A DNA stretch of 52,368 nucleotides, taken from the NCBI GenBank assembly GCA_003576805.1, contig QEVM01000025.1, positions 1 through 52,368 on the forward strand. Reading direction: 5' to 3'. Below, piece by piece: positions 1-8,135 of the stretch. This DNA comes from Pseudomonadota bacterium (GTDB lineage Bacteria; Myxococcota_A; UBA9160; PR03). The position numbers and the translations under genes are program-made. The notes below the pieces were generated by a model. That model had not been told where the DNA came from. It saw only the letters and a program-made list of their open reading frames with translations, and did no database searches. Every line of letters starts with the position of its first letter. The first letter of the stretch is position 1.

Positions 1-93
1 ACCGAAAACGCCCCGAATGGGCGAAGCACCGCTCCGTCAACCGCTCAATCCCTCTGCCTCCGGCCGCTGCGATGCCGGTTGTTCAGAGGTTCC

Positions 94-771
94 CTAGCTC
101 CGAGCGGCCGGGAAGCGCTGCCGCAGGACGTGGACGATCGCGCTCGCCGCCGTCTCGAAGCCGAGGACGCCGACGTTCAGCGCGAGGTCGCACGCGAGCG
201 GGTCGTCGAGGCGGGCGCCGAAGTGGTGCTTCACGAACTCGACGCGCCTCGCGTCCTCGGCGGTGATCGCTTCCTCCGCGCGCGCCTGGTCGACGCCGTG
301 CAGCTTCGCCCAACGCGCGACGCGGAACGATCGCGGCGCGGTGACCAGCACGCGCAGCGCCGTCTCGGGCGGCAGGATGAAGGCGGCGCCGCGTCCCACC
401 ACGACCGCCATGCCGCGCTGGCCGAGCGTCGTCACGGCGCGCACGACCTCGCGGTGATAGTCGTCTTCCCCGAACGCGCGCGAGCCGAACGAGTCGGCGA
501 CGTAGCGGTCGATCAAGCTGCGCACGCGCTCGTCCACGCCGCGCACCAGCTCTTCGCTGACGTTCCGCCGCCGCGCGATCTCGTCGACGATCTCGCGGCC
601 GAAGAGTCCGTAGCCGAGCGCTTCCGCCGCGAGTCGGCCCACCTCGTCTCCGCCCGAGCCCGGCAGGTTCGCGATCGCGACGCACGGCCGGAGGGGCTCG
701 TGGCGCGCGATCGTCTCCCAGCGCCGGAGCTGGTGGCTGACGAGCGAGTCGATCCGCTTCGTGAGGGTCAT
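94..771 (-). CDS. Cytidylate kinase-like family protein
   Basis: 225-aa P-loop protein of the cytidylate kinase-like family (the branch often annotated Cmk-2), expected to be a cytosolic nucleoside-monophosphate kinase or a relative. Near residues 31-42 the sequence reads NLPGSGGDEVG, a Gly-rich phosphate-binding loop of the kind seen in this family, followed by GYGLFGREIVDEIARR, which matches the family's typical second block. The ATG at 771 is preceded by GAGGAG about 6 nt upstream, which decides the start. The gene points away from pilT across a 246-bp gap in which I see no clear promoter. True CMP kinases lie in another subfamily, so the substrate is not settled. Family assignment is good; enzymatic role is inferred. 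Confidence 0.8.
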   Translation of the reverse strand: MTLTKRIDSLVSHQLRRWETIARHEPLRPCVAIANLPGSGGDEVGRLAAEALGYGLFGREIVDEIARRRNVSEELVRGVDERVRSLIDRYVADSFGSRAFGEDDYHREVVRAVTTLGQRGMAVVVGRGAAFILPPETALRVLVTAPRSFRVARWAKLHGVDQARAEEAITAEDARRVEFVKHHFGARLDDPLACDLALNVGVLGFETAASAIVHVLRQRFPAARS

Positions 772-1017
772 CGTGCGCTCCTCGGACCGGCGGGCGATCG
801 GCATCCGGCCGGCAACTCCGGGCTCGGGCCTACCCGCGACGCTCCCGAAAGCTCGCGAAGGCGCGGCTCGCGCGCAGCCACGCGGCCGACACCCGCGGTC
901 CGGCGCGTCTCTCCTTCGGGACGATGCCGCATCGCGCCGCTCAAGCCACCTCGCGGCGCGGTCGAAACGACTCATCGGGCCGGCGTCCCGACCGGCACCC
1001 GAGGAGTCCCCTGCGAC

Positions 1018-2202
1018 ATGGCGCTCGAGCTCAACGAGATCTTGAAGATCGCCTTGAAGGGCGGCGCTTCGGACATCCACTTGAAGTCGGGCCTGCCGCC
1101 GATCTTCCGCGTGGACGGCGCGCTCGTCCCGCTGAAGAACGCCGAGCGTCTGCTGCCGGACTACCTGGAGAAGGTCGCGACCTCGATCATGAACCCGGTG
1201 CAGCGCGAGCGCTGGGACTCGCACCACGAGTGCGACCTCGCGTACGGCATCGCCGGCCTCGGCCGCTTCCGCGTGAACGTGTTCCAGCAGCGCGGCACCG
1301 TCGGCATCGTGTTCCGCGTGATCCCGTTCGGCGTGAAGACGATCGACCAGCTCCACCTGCCCAAGGTCGTCGAGTCGATCGCCAACGAGCAGCGCGGCCT
1401 GATCCTCGTCACGGGCACCACCGGCTCGGGCAAGTCCACGACGCTCGCCGCGATGATCGAGCACATCAACTCGGCGCGGACCTGCCACATCATGACGATC
1501 GAGGACCCGATCGAGTTCCTGATCCGCGACCGCCGCTCGATCGTGAACCAGCGCGAGATCGGCGTGGACACCAACACCTTCGCCAACGCGCTGCGCGCCG
1601 CCCTGCGCCAGGATCCCGACGTGATCCTCGTCGGCGAGATGCGCGACTTCGAGACGATCGAGACCGCGCTGACGGCCGCCGAGACCGGCCACCTCGTGCT
1701 CTCGACGCTGCACACCCTCGACGCCACCGAGACGATCAACCGCATCATCTCGGTGTTCCCGCCGTACCAGCAGAAGCAGGTGCGGATCCAGCTCTCGTCG
1801 ATCCTGAAGGCCGTGATCTCGCAGCGCCTGGTGCCGCGCGCCGACGGCAAGGGCCGCGTGCCCGCGCTCGAGGTGATGATCGCGACGGCGCGCGTGCGCG
1901 AGTGCATCTCCGACAAGGACCGCACCAAGGAGATCCACGACGCGATCGCGAAGGGCTTCACGACCTACGGCATGCAGACCTTCGACCAGTCGCTGATGCA
2001 CCTCGTGAAGGGCGGCCTCGTGACCTACGAGGAAGCGCTCAAGCACGTCTCCAACGCCGACGACTTCGCGCTCCGCTTCCGCGGCATCGCGAGCACGTCC
2101 GACGGCACGTGGGACGACTTCGACAAGGACGAGGAGGGCGCGTCCGAAACGGGCGCGCACGGCGACGGCGAGAAGCCGGACATCGACCTCGAGCGCTTCT
2201 AG
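1018..2202 (+). CDS. pilT: Type IV pilus retraction ATPase PilT/PilU family
   Basis: 394-aa hexameric ATPase that drives type IV pilus disassembly and twitching motility from the cytoplasmic face of the pilus base. It starts MALELNEILKIALKGGASDI, a typical PilT N-terminus. Walker A is GTTGSGKST at about residues 133-141, followed by the MTIEDPIEF Asp-box, a Walker B region (DPDVILVGEMRD) and the His-box (TAAETGHLVLSTLHT). The C-terminal GMQTFDQSL / TYEEAL blocks are typical. The AIRNLIRE motif of classical PilT is not evident, so a PilU-like paralogue is possible. An acidic 35-residue tail extends the end. GAGGAG lies 11 nt before the ATG. The open frame continues upstream, but the homology begins here. 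No other pilus genes are in the window. Confidence 0.93.
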   Translation: MALELNEILKIALKGGASDIHLKSGLPPIFRVDGALVPLKNAERLLPDYLEKVATSIMNPVQRERWDSHHECDLAYGIAGLGRFRVNVFQQRGTVGIVFRVIPFGVKTIDQLHLPKVVESIANEQRGLILVTGTTGSGKSTTLAAMIEHINSARTCHIMTIEDPIEFLIRDRRSIVNQREIGVDTNTFANALRAALRQDPDVILVGEMRDFETIETALTAAETGHLVLSTLHTLDATETINRIISVFPPYQQKQVRIQLSSILKAVISQRLVPRADGKGRVPALEVMIATARVRECISDKDRTKEIHDAIAKGFTTYGMQTFDQSLMHLVKGGLVTYEEALKHVSNADDFALRFRGIASTSDGTWDDFDKDEEGASETGAHGDGEKPDIDLERF

Positions 2203-2235
2203 CCGGCTGCGCGGCGGGCGCACGAAGGCGCCGGC

Positions 2236-2260
2236 CGCGCGCGGCTCTTCACCGCGCGCG
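2236..2260. terminator. GC-only hairpin between convergent pilT and lipoprotein gene
   Basis: A perfect 9-bp inverted repeat, CGCGCGCGG / CCGCGCGCG, with a 7-nt loop (CTCTTCA) lies 33 nt after the pilT stop and 31 nt beyond the 3' end of the oppositely oriented lipoprotein gene. Its location suits a bidirectional terminator. There is no T-run on either side, so it may only protect 3' ends. Confidence 0.4.
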
Positions 2261-2291
2261 CTCCGACGCCGCTCCGCTCCGCGCGTTCCGA

Positions 2292-2522
2292 TCAGCGGTC
2301 GCGGTTCTTCTCGTAGAGGTAGCCGCTGCCCGCGCCGACGGCGCCGCCGATCGCCGCGCCCGTGCCGGCGTGGCCGACGCTCGCGCCGAGCAGCGCGCCG
2401 CCCGCCGCGCCGATCGCGCCGCCCGACAGCGCGCGCTGCTCCGCGGGCGTCATGTTCGCGCACCCGAGCGCGCCCGAGCCGAGCGCGCAGGCCAACAGTC
2501 CGACGACGAGAGACCGCTTCAT
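2292..2522 (-). CDS. Small glycine-zipper lipoprotein (copy 2)
   Basis: 76-aa exported protein. An N-terminal hydrophobic segment (MKRSLVVGLLACALGSGALG) ends in a lipobox-like LGC, predicting lipidation and an outer-membrane or periplasmic location. The rest is a Gly/Ala-rich zipper (GGAIGAAGGALLG ... GGAVGAGSGYLYEKNRDR) like the YMGG/SlyB-type glycine-zipper families that insert in or line membranes. The start is fixed by GGAGG at 2531-2535 on the minus strand, 8 nt before the ATG. An adjacent upstream gene encodes a close paralogue of identical length. Function unknown; an envelope-stress or structural role is an inference from family. Confidence 0.75.
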   Translation of the reverse strand: MKRSLVVGLLACALGSGALGCANMTPAEQRALSGGAIGAAGGALLGASVGHAGTGAAIGGAVGAGSGYLYEKNRDR

Positions 2523-2588
2523 GGATCGATCCTCCATGAGCGACTCTTCGGCCGCCTTCCGCGGCGCCTCGGTGCGCCGCCGCACAGC

Positions 2589-2819
2589 TCAGCGGTCGCG
2601 GTCGCGCGTCTTCTCGTAGATGTAGCCGCCGGTCGCGCCCGCGGCGCCGCCGATCGCGGCTCCCTTGCCGCCGCCGAGCAGCGCGCCGCCGGCCGCGCCC
2701 ATGGCGCCGCCCGAGAGCGCTCGCTGCTGGGCGCGCGTCATGTTCGCGCAGCCCGTCGCGACGGAACCCGTCCCCACCGAGATCGCAACGATGCAGGCCA
2801 GCATGGATCGCTTCATCAT
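2589..2819 (-). CDS. Small glycine-zipper lipoprotein (copy 1)
   Basis: 76-aa paralogue of the downstream gene, sharing the CANMT..QRALSGGA core, the Gly-zipper repeat and the YEK-RDR end. A signal peptide and an ATGC lipobox-like site are visible around residues 20-27. A strong GGAGGT at 2827-2832 (minus strand) sits 7 nt before ATG 2819; a second ATG at 2816 is possible. The two genes lie in tandem, separated by about 65 bp, and probably arose by duplication. Homology is to glycine-zipper outer-membrane lipoproteins; no biochemical role can be read from the sequence. Confidence 0.75.
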   Translation of the reverse strand: MMKRSMLACIVAISVGTGSVATGCANMTRAQQRALSGGAMGAAGGALLGGGKGAAIGGAAGATGGYIYEKTRDRDR

Positions 2820-2934
2820 GGTCGTGACCTCCATTGAGGGCCACGCCGAGCCTAACCAGCACCCGCAGGGATCCATGACGCGCGAGTGAAAGCGCTACGA
2901 GTAGCCGCACTTCCGCCGGAAGCTGCGATTTCGC

Positions 2935-4317
2935 TCAGAGCGCCGCGCGCAACCGCTCGATGACCTCGGGGCGCGCGCGCAGCTTGAGCCGGGTCCCGTG
3001 CTCGTCGTGCGTCTCGGCCAGCACGCGGCAGCTCCCGTGCGCCTCGCCGACCAGCTTCTGCTTCGCGTACGGCACGAGCAGCTCGGCCTCGACCATGTCG
3101 CGCTCGAAGAACGAGAGGATCCGCTCGCGCAGGCGCGCGACGTCGGCGGGATCCTTCGCCGAGACCTGGATGGCGTCGGGCCAGTCGGCGGCGAGCCGCG
3201 CGCGCGCGTCCGCGTCGACGCGGTCCGCCTTGTTCAGCACCAGCAGCCGCGGCGCCTCGGTCGCGCCGATCTCCGCCAGCACCGCGCGCGTCACTTCGAT
3301 CTGCGCCGGGAAGGCGGGATCCGACGCGTCGACCACGTGCAGCAGCAGGTCGCAGTCGCGCGCCTCGTCGAGCGTCGAGCGGAACGACGCGACGAGGTCG
3401 TGCGGCAGCTTCTTGATGAAGCCGACCGTGTCCGAGACGAGGATGCGCGGCACGGTCTCGGGCTGCAGCGCGCGCACCGTCGTGTCGAGCGTCGCGAACA
3501 GCTTGTCCTGCACCAAAACGCCGCTGCCGGTCAGCACGCGCATCCACGACGACTTGCCCGCGTTGGTGTAGCCGACGAGCGCCACCGTGCTCTGCTGCGC
3601 GCGCCGCTTGCGGCGCGTCCCCGACTCGCGTTCGATCGAAGCCAGCTCGGCGCGCAGCTCGGCGACGCGGTCGCGCAGCTTGCGGCGGTCGAGCTCGATC
3701 GAGCTCTCGCCCGCGCCGCGTCCGCCGATGCCGCCGCCCTGGCGGTCCTTGCCTCCGCCCGTCTCGCGCAGCCGCGGCGCCAGGTAGTTGAGGCGCGCGA
3801 TCTCGACCTGGAGGCGCGCCTCGCGGCTGCGCGCGTGGCGCTGGAAGATCGCGAGGATCACCGCGGTGCGGTCGAGCACCTCGGCGCCGGTCGCGCGCTC
3901 GAGATTGCGCGTCTGGGTCGGCGTCACGTCGTGGTCGACGAGCACCACGGTGGCGCGCTGCGCCGGCGCGTCCGCCTGCGCGACGGCGGACGCGTCGGCC
4001 TGCGCTTCGCTCGCGCCGTCGTCGTCGTCCTCGCGCTCGCGGTCCGCGCGCCGCCGCGGCGTGGGCGGCCCGACCGGCACGACGCCCGTTCCGCCGGTCC
4101 AGCGCGCCAGCTCCGCGAGCTTGCCTTCCCCGACGACGGTGCCGGTCGCGAGGCGGCCGCGCTTCTGCGTCACCTGCCCCACGACGTCGAGGCCGAGCGT
4201 CTTCGCGAGCCGGCCGAGCTCGCCCAGCGACGACGCGAACGCGGCGTCGTCGACGTCGGGCATCTGGACCGCGAGCAGGACCGCGCGCGCTCGTTCGGGA
4301 ATCGTGGAGGTCGTCAT
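2935..4317 (-). CDS. hflX: GTPase HflX (ribosome-splitting factor)
   Basis: 460-aa translational GTPase that binds the 50S subunit and rescues stalled or stress-damaged ribosomes. The N-terminal HflX domain includes the Gly-rich linker ETGGGKDRQGGGIGGRG that precedes the coiled helical region (ELDRRKLRDRVAELRAELAS). G motifs are visible: G1 GYTNAGKSS near residues 247-255, G3 DTVGFI, G4 NKAD and a G5-like SAK. A C-terminal domain of about 80 residues follows. Unusual is an acidic low-complexity insert around residues 86-121 (EREDDDDGASEAQAD and flanks) inside the N-terminal domain. The start ATG at 4317 has only a weak ribosome-binding site. It is transcribed away from the SHP cytochrome operon. 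Confidence 0.95.
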   Translation of the reverse strand: MTTSTIPERARAVLLAVQMPDVDDAAFASSLGELGRLAKTLGLDVVGQVTQKRGRLATGTVVGEGKLAELARWTGGTGVVPVGPPTPRRRADREREDDDDGASEAQADASAVAQADAPAQRATVVLVDHDVTPTQTRNLERATGAEVLDRTAVILAIFQRHARSREARLQVEIARLNYLAPRLRETGGGKDRQGGGIGGRGAGESSIELDRRKLRDRVAELRAELASIERESGTRRKRRAQQSTVALVGYTNAGKSSWMRVLTGSGVLVQDKLFATLDTTVRALQPETVPRILVSDTVGFIKKLPHDLVASFRSTLDEARDCDLLLHVVDASDPAFPAQIEVTRAVLAEIGATEAPRLLVLNKADRVDADARARLAADWPDAIQVSAKDPADVARLRERILSFFERDMVEAELLVPYAKQKLVGEAHGSCRVLAETHDEHGTRLKLRARPEVIERLRAAL

Positions 4318-4364
4318 CGCGCCAGGATGGAGAGCAGGCCGCGGCGTGGCAAGCCGCCATAAGC

Positions 4365-4378
4365 CCCGCTTAAGCGGG
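4365..4378. promoter_or_regulatory. 14-bp perfect palindrome between divergent hflX and shp
   Basis: CCCGCTTAAGCGGG is a perfect palindrome in the 104-bp divergent region between hflX and shp, 43 bp before the shp ATG. It could be an operator for a dimeric regulator of the cytochrome operon, possibly the response regulator encoded in it. It could also fold as a transcript hairpin. No clear -35/-10 pair is seen next to it. Confidence 0.35.
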
Positions 4379-4421
4379 CGGCCCGATGTTCTGCCCGTCG
4401 AACGTCTCGACGGAGGACACC

Positions 4422-4841
4422 ATGCGATTCGCGATCCCGCTCGCTGCGGCGCTCGCGCTCGGTCCGATGACCGCGCGCGCGGAGCGTCCGGCGGATTTCG
4501 AGGCTCGGTTCGCCCAGGAGGCGCGCCGCGCCGATCCCTCGTTCGCCGGCTTCTCCGCTGCCCGCGGACGGACCTTCTTCACGACCCGGCAGGGCGGAGA
4601 CTGGAGCTGCTCGACGTGTCATGGCGACGTGCCGACCGCCATCGGCGAGCACGCCGTCACCGGAAAGCGGATCGAGCCGCTTGCGCCGGCGGCGAACCCC
4701 GAGCGCTTCACGAAGCCCGCCTCGGTGGAGAAGTGGTTCAAGCGCAACTGCAACGACGTCGTGAAGCGCGCCTGCACCGCGCAGGAGAAGGGCGACGTGC
4801 TCGCGTGGCTGATGGCCCTGCCCGCGAAGGAGACGCGATGA
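4422..4841 (+). CDS. shp: SHP-type monoheme cytochrome c (DUF1924)
   Basis: 139-aa exported c-type cytochrome. Residues 1-21 form a signal peptide ending ARA. The heme site CSTCH is at about residues 63-67, and a C-terminal block KWFKRNCNDVVKRACT then QEKGDVLAWL is characteristic of Sphaeroides heme protein (SHP). In SHP the sixth heme ligand is an Asn displaced by O2 or NO, and two Cys in this region form a disulfide; both the Asn (NCN) and the two Cys are present here. The start is chosen at 4422 because GGAGG precedes it by 5 nt and the signal peptide follows. It heads a five-gene overlapping operon with diheme cytochrome c, b-type cytochrome and a two-component pair, the known SHP gene neighbourhood. 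Confidence 0.88.
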   Translation: MRFAIPLAAALALGPMTARAERPADFEARFAQEARRADPSFAGFSAARGRTFFTTRQGGDWSCSTCHGDVPTAIGEHAVTGKRIEPLAPAANPERFTKPASVEKWFKRNCNDVVKRACTAQEKGDVLAWLMALPAKETR

Positions 4842-5311
4842 TTCGCGCACCCTGGCTCGGCATCGCCGGGATCGTACTGGCGTGTAGCGTGAGTGCCGCC
4901 GAATCGAGACGCGCGCCGCTGCCGCCCGCGTACGTCGACGAGTGCGGCTCGTGCCACGTCGCGTACCCGGGCCGCATGCTGGACGCCGCTTCGTGGCAGG
5001 CCGTCCTCGCGGGGCTCGATCGACACTTCGGCGTGGACGCGACCGTCGACGCCGCGACCCTCGCGCCGCTCCGCGTGCACCTCGAGCAGACCGCGCGCAC
5101 CAAGCCGACGACGGCTGCGGACGCGACGCCGCTGCTCCGCATCACCGAGACGCGCTGGTTCCGGGGCGAGCACGACGAGGTGCCGCGGCGCCTGCGGGAA
5201 GGCCCTGCCGCCGTGAAGCCCGCGGACTGCGGGGCGTGCCATCGGCACGCCGCGACCGGCAGCTACGCCGAGCGCGACATTCGATTGCCGAAGAAGGAGA
5301 CGACGCGATGA
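4838..5311 (+). CDS. dhc: Diheme cytochrome c (DHC), SHP partner
   Basis: 157-aa periplasmic diheme cytochrome. A signal peptide (residues 1-20, ending CSVSAA) precedes the first heme site CGSCH at about 36-40; the second, CGACH, is at about 131-135 near the C-terminus. Spacing and length fit the DHC family that is electron donor to SHP. The start ATG overlaps the shp stop by ATGA, and the stop overlaps the next gene in the same way, so the three electron-transfer genes are translationally coupled. The likely electron path is membrane b-type cytochrome to DHC to SHP, inferred from the family and gene order. Confidence 0.85.
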   Translation: MIRAPWLGIAGIVLACSVSAAESRRAPLPPAYVDECGSCHVAYPGRMLDAASWQAVLAGLDRHFGVDATVDAATLAPLRVHLEQTARTKPTTAADATPLLRITETRWFRGEHDEVPRRLREGPAAVKPADCGACHRHAATGSYAERDIRLPKKETTR

Positions 5312-5991
5312 ACGACCGGGTCCTCGTTTGGGATCTTCCGCTGCGGATCTTTCACTGGGTGCTCGCAGCGAGCTTTGCGGGAGCCTTCCTCACCGCCGAG
5401 AGCGAGCGGCTGCGCGACGTGCACGTGCTGTGCGGTTACACGTTCGCCGGTGCGATCGCGTTCCGCGTGGTGTGGGGCTTCGCGGGCACGCGGCACGCGC
5501 GGTTCTCCGCGCTGCGCTTCCGGCCCGCTGCGATCCTGCGGGAGCTGCAGGCGCTGGTGCGCGGCCGCCCGCAGCGCCACGTCGGACACGGCCCGATCGG
5601 CGCCGTCATGATCCCGCTGCTACTCGGCCTCGGTGCGGTGGTCGCGGCGTCGGGCTGGGCGACGTACGCCCAAGCCGGCGAGTGGCTCGAGGAGCTGCAC
5701 GAGGGCGCCGCCGTCGCGATGCTCGTCGTCGTGATCGGCCACGTCGTCGGCGTCGTCGCGACGAGCGTCCTCTCCCGCGAGAACCTCGTCGTCCCGCTCC
5801 TCACCGGCCGCAAGCCGAGGGCGGCCGGCGGCGGCATCGCCAGCTCGCGCCCGCTCGTGGCGCTGCTACTTCTCGCGGCGCTGGCGGCGCTGTGGGTGCC
5901 GGGCCTCGCCGCCCGGGACGAGCGGCTCGCGGAGCGACGAGCGCACGTCGCGGAGCTCGGCGGGGGCGGGCGATCGCACCACGGCGACTGA
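5308..5991 (+). CDS. b-type cytochrome, cytochrome b561 family membrane subunit
   Basis: 227-aa integral membrane protein of the bacterial cytochrome b561 family. The opening VWDLPLRIFHWVLAASFAGA carries the first helix and a heme-ligand-type His. Further His-bearing helices are near LRDVHVLCGY, HVGHGPIGAVMI and VVVIGHVVGVV. A fifth hydrophobic stretch (LVALLLLAALAALWVPGLAA) ends the protein, followed by a short soluble tail. It probably oxidises a quinol or another carrier and passes electrons to the periplasmic DHC encoded just before. It overlaps dhc by 4 nt and is followed 17 nt later by the response regulator. Confidence 0.85.
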   Translation: MNDRVLVWDLPLRIFHWVLAASFAGAFLTAESERLRDVHVLCGYTFAGAIAFRVVWGFAGTRHARFSALRFRPAAILRELQALVRGRPQRHVGHGPIGAVMIPLLLGLGAVVAASGWATYAQAGEWLEELHEGAAVAMLVVVIGHVVGVVATSVLSRENLVVPLLTGRKPRAAGGGIASSRPLVALLLLAALAALWVPGLAARDERLAERRAHVAELGGGGRSHHGD

Positions 5992-6008
5992 CGTGCGAGA
6001 GGGATCGG

Positions 6009-6674
6009 ATGCGAGTGCTCGTCGTCGAGGACGATCCGCTGCTCGGCGACGCGCTGCGCGCGGGGCTTGCCCAGGCCGGCTTCGCGGCGGACTGGGCGCG
6101 CGACGGCCGCGCGGGCCTCGTTGCGCTCGAGAGCGAGCCGTTCGCTGCGGTCGTGCTCGACCTCGGCCTGCCACAGCTCTCGGGCGTCGAGGTCCTGCGG
6201 CGGCTGCGCGAGGCCGGCAATCCGGTTCCGGTGCTGATCCTCACCGCGCGCGATGCGGTGCCGGACCGGATCGCCGGCCTCGACGCGGGCGCCGACGACT
6301 ACCTCGTGAAGCCGGTGGATCTCGGCGAACTCGCAGCCCGCATCCGCGCGCTCGTGCGCCGGTCGGCCGGGCAGGCGTCGCCGGTGCTCGTCGTCGGCCC
6401 GCTGCACATCGATCCCGCCGCACACCAGGTGGTGTTCCGTCGCCGCTCCGTGGAGCTGTCCGCGCGCGAATTCGCGCTGCTGCACGAACTCGCGCGCAGC
6501 GCCGGCCGCGTGCTGTCGAAGGAGCAGCTCGCCGAGCGCGTGTGGGGCTGGGGCGAGGAGCTCGAGTCGAACGCCGTGGAGGTGCACGTGCACCACCTGC
6601 GCCGCAAGCTCGCGCCCGAAGTGATCGTGACCGTGCGCGGTGTCGGCTACCTCGTGCCGAAGGACCTCGCGTGA
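6009..6674 (+). CDS. OmpR-family response regulator
   Basis: 221-aa DNA-binding response regulator. The receiver domain covers about residues 1-115, with acidic pocket EDD at 7-9, phospho-acceptor Asp51 in VVLDLGLP, the Thr of ILTARD and Lys in DDYLVKPVD. The C-terminal winged helix (about 125-220) shows ELSAREFALLHEL and VEVHVHHLRRKL. Overall it is closest to QseB/PmrA-type regulators. It starts 17 nt after the b-type cytochrome gene and overlaps the sensor gene by GTGA. Being inside the SHP operon it probably controls this operon; the palindrome upstream of shp is one candidate target, although OmpR-type proteins usually bind direct repeats. Confidence 0.92.
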   Translation: MRVLVVEDDPLLGDALRAGLAQAGFAADWARDGRAGLVALESEPFAAVVLDLGLPQLSGVEVLRRLREAGNPVPVLILTARDAVPDRIAGLDAGADDYLVKPVDLGELAARIRALVRRSAGQASPVLVVGPLHIDPAAHQVVFRRRSVELSAREFALLHELARSAGRVLSKEQLAERVWGWGEELESNAVEVHVHHLRRKLAPEVIVTVRGVGYLVPKDLA

Positions 6675-8038
6675 GCGCCCGGGGATCGCTGCGCGCGCGC
6701 CTCCTCGCCGGCGTGCTGCTCGTCGTGACCGCGACATGGCTCGCCGTCTCGCTGCTCGGATGGAGGCGCGCGCGGCAGGAGACCGAGGCGCTCTTCGACG
6801 CACACCTCGCACAGTCGGCGGCGGTGCTCGTGGCGCTGCTCACGAGCGAGCACGGGGACGAAGACGACGACGAGCTCGAGCTCGACGTCGAGCACGCGCC
6901 CGAGCTGCACCGCTACGCGCGCAACGTCGCGTTCCAGGTGTGGGAGCGAGGGCGCAAGCTGCGTGTGCACTCGCGCAACGCGCCGCGCGAGCGGCTCTCC
7001 GACGCGGAGCGCGGCTTCGCCGATGCGACGGTCGCCGGCGCGCGCTGGCGCGTCTTCAGCACGTGGGCGCTCGGCCGCCGCGCGCTCGTGCAGGTCGGCG
7101 AGCGCGTCGAGGCGCGCGAGGCCGTCGGCGCGCAGATCGCGCGCCATCTCCTGGTGCCGCTCGCCGTGGCGCTGCCGCTTCTCGCGATCGCGCTGTCGCT
7201 CGCGATCGGGCGCGCGCTCGCGCCGCTGCGCTGGCTCGCCGCCGCGGTCGCGGCGCGCGATCCCGACCGTCTCGAGCCGGTCGCGGCCGAAGCGGTGCCG
7301 CGTGAGGTGCGGCCGCTGGTCGATCGGCTGAACGAGCTGTTCGCGCGCATCGGCGCGTCGCTCGAGCGCGAGCGCGCCTTCACCGCGGACGCGGCGCACG
7401 AGCTGCGCACGCCGATCGCCGCGGTGCGCGCGCAGGCGGAAGTCGCGCGCGCGGCGGGCGACGACGCCGAGCGCCGCCGCGCGCTCGATCACGTGATCGC
7501 CGGCTGCGACCGCGCGGCGCGGCTCACCGACCAGCTTCTCACGCTCGCGCGGCTCGAGCAGAGCGCGTGGGCGGAGCGGCTGCGCGCGTGCGACCTCGTC
7601 GCGGCCGCGCGCGCCGTGCTGGCCGACCTCGCGCAGGCGGCGCACTCGCGCGGCGTCGCGCTCGCGCTCGACGCGCCCGCGCAGGCTCTGGTCGATGGCG
7701 ACGGCACGCTGCTGCAGGCGCTGATCCGCAACCTCGTCGACAACGCGATCCGATACGGCGGTAGCGGCGGCCGCGTGCGCGTCGCGATCGCGGGCGAGCC
7801 CGGCGGCATCGTGCTGCGCGTCGAAGACGAAGGCCCGGGCATTCCAGCGTCCGAGCGCGCGCGGGTGCTGGATCGCTTCCACCGCGGCATGGGCACCGGC
7901 GAGAGCGGCGCGGGCCTCGGGCTCGCGATCTGCGCCCGCGTCGCCGCGTTGCATGGCGCGCGGCTCTCGCTGGAGGACGCGCCCGGAGGACGCGGGCTCG
8001 CCGTCGTCGTCCGCTTTCGCCCGCTGCGTACGGCGTGA
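6671..8038 (+). CDS. Sensor histidine kinase, QseC-like
   Basis: 455-aa membrane sensor kinase. Transmembrane segment 1 is at about residues 9-28 and segment 2 at about 160-182. Between them lies a periplasmic sensor domain of about 130 residues containing the acidic run EDDDELELDVE. HisKA carries the phosphorylated His243 in AHELRTPIA. The ATPase domain shows the N box NLVDNAIRY, G1 EDEGPGIP, F box DRFHRG and G2 GAGLGLAI. The GTG start overlaps the response-regulator stop. The acidic, HxxR-rich sensor region could bind a cation or small ligand, but no known sensor motif identifies the signal; redox, oxygen or NO is suggested only by the linked SHP genes. Confidence 0.92.
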   Translation: MSARGSLRARLLAGVLLVVTATWLAVSLLGWRRARQETEALFDAHLAQSAAVLVALLTSEHGDEDDDELELDVEHAPELHRYARNVAFQVWERGRKLRVHSRNAPRERLSDAERGFADATVAGARWRVFSTWALGRRALVQVGERVEAREAVGAQIARHLLVPLAVALPLLAIALSLAIGRALAPLRWLAAAVAARDPDRLEPVAAEAVPREVRPLVDRLNELFARIGASLERERAFTADAAHELRTPIAAVRAQAEVARAAGDDAERRRALDHVIAGCDRAARLTDQLLTLARLEQSAWAERLRACDLVAAARAVLADLAQAAHSRGVALALDAPAQALVDGDGTLLQALIRNLVDNAIRYGGSGGRVRVAIAGEPGGIVLRVEDEGPGIPASERARVLDRFHRGMGTGESGAGLGLAICARVAALHGARLSLEDAPGGRGLAVVVRFRPLRTA

Positions 8039-8135
8039 GGCGCGGGCGTGGCTTGTAGAAACGGCGGCCGTCCCGGCCGCGCGCGTCGCGCTGCGCGCGT
8101 CGCGACGGGGCCTGGAACTTGCTCCCACCGCGCCC

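Noticed and set aside
94..2910. Very long open frame on the minus strand covering pilT and the lipoprotein genes
   Set aside because: It is an effect of high GC codon use opposite pilT. Its amino acids are Arg/Ala/His-biased and match no family except where it coincides with the real cytidylate kinase-like gene at its end.
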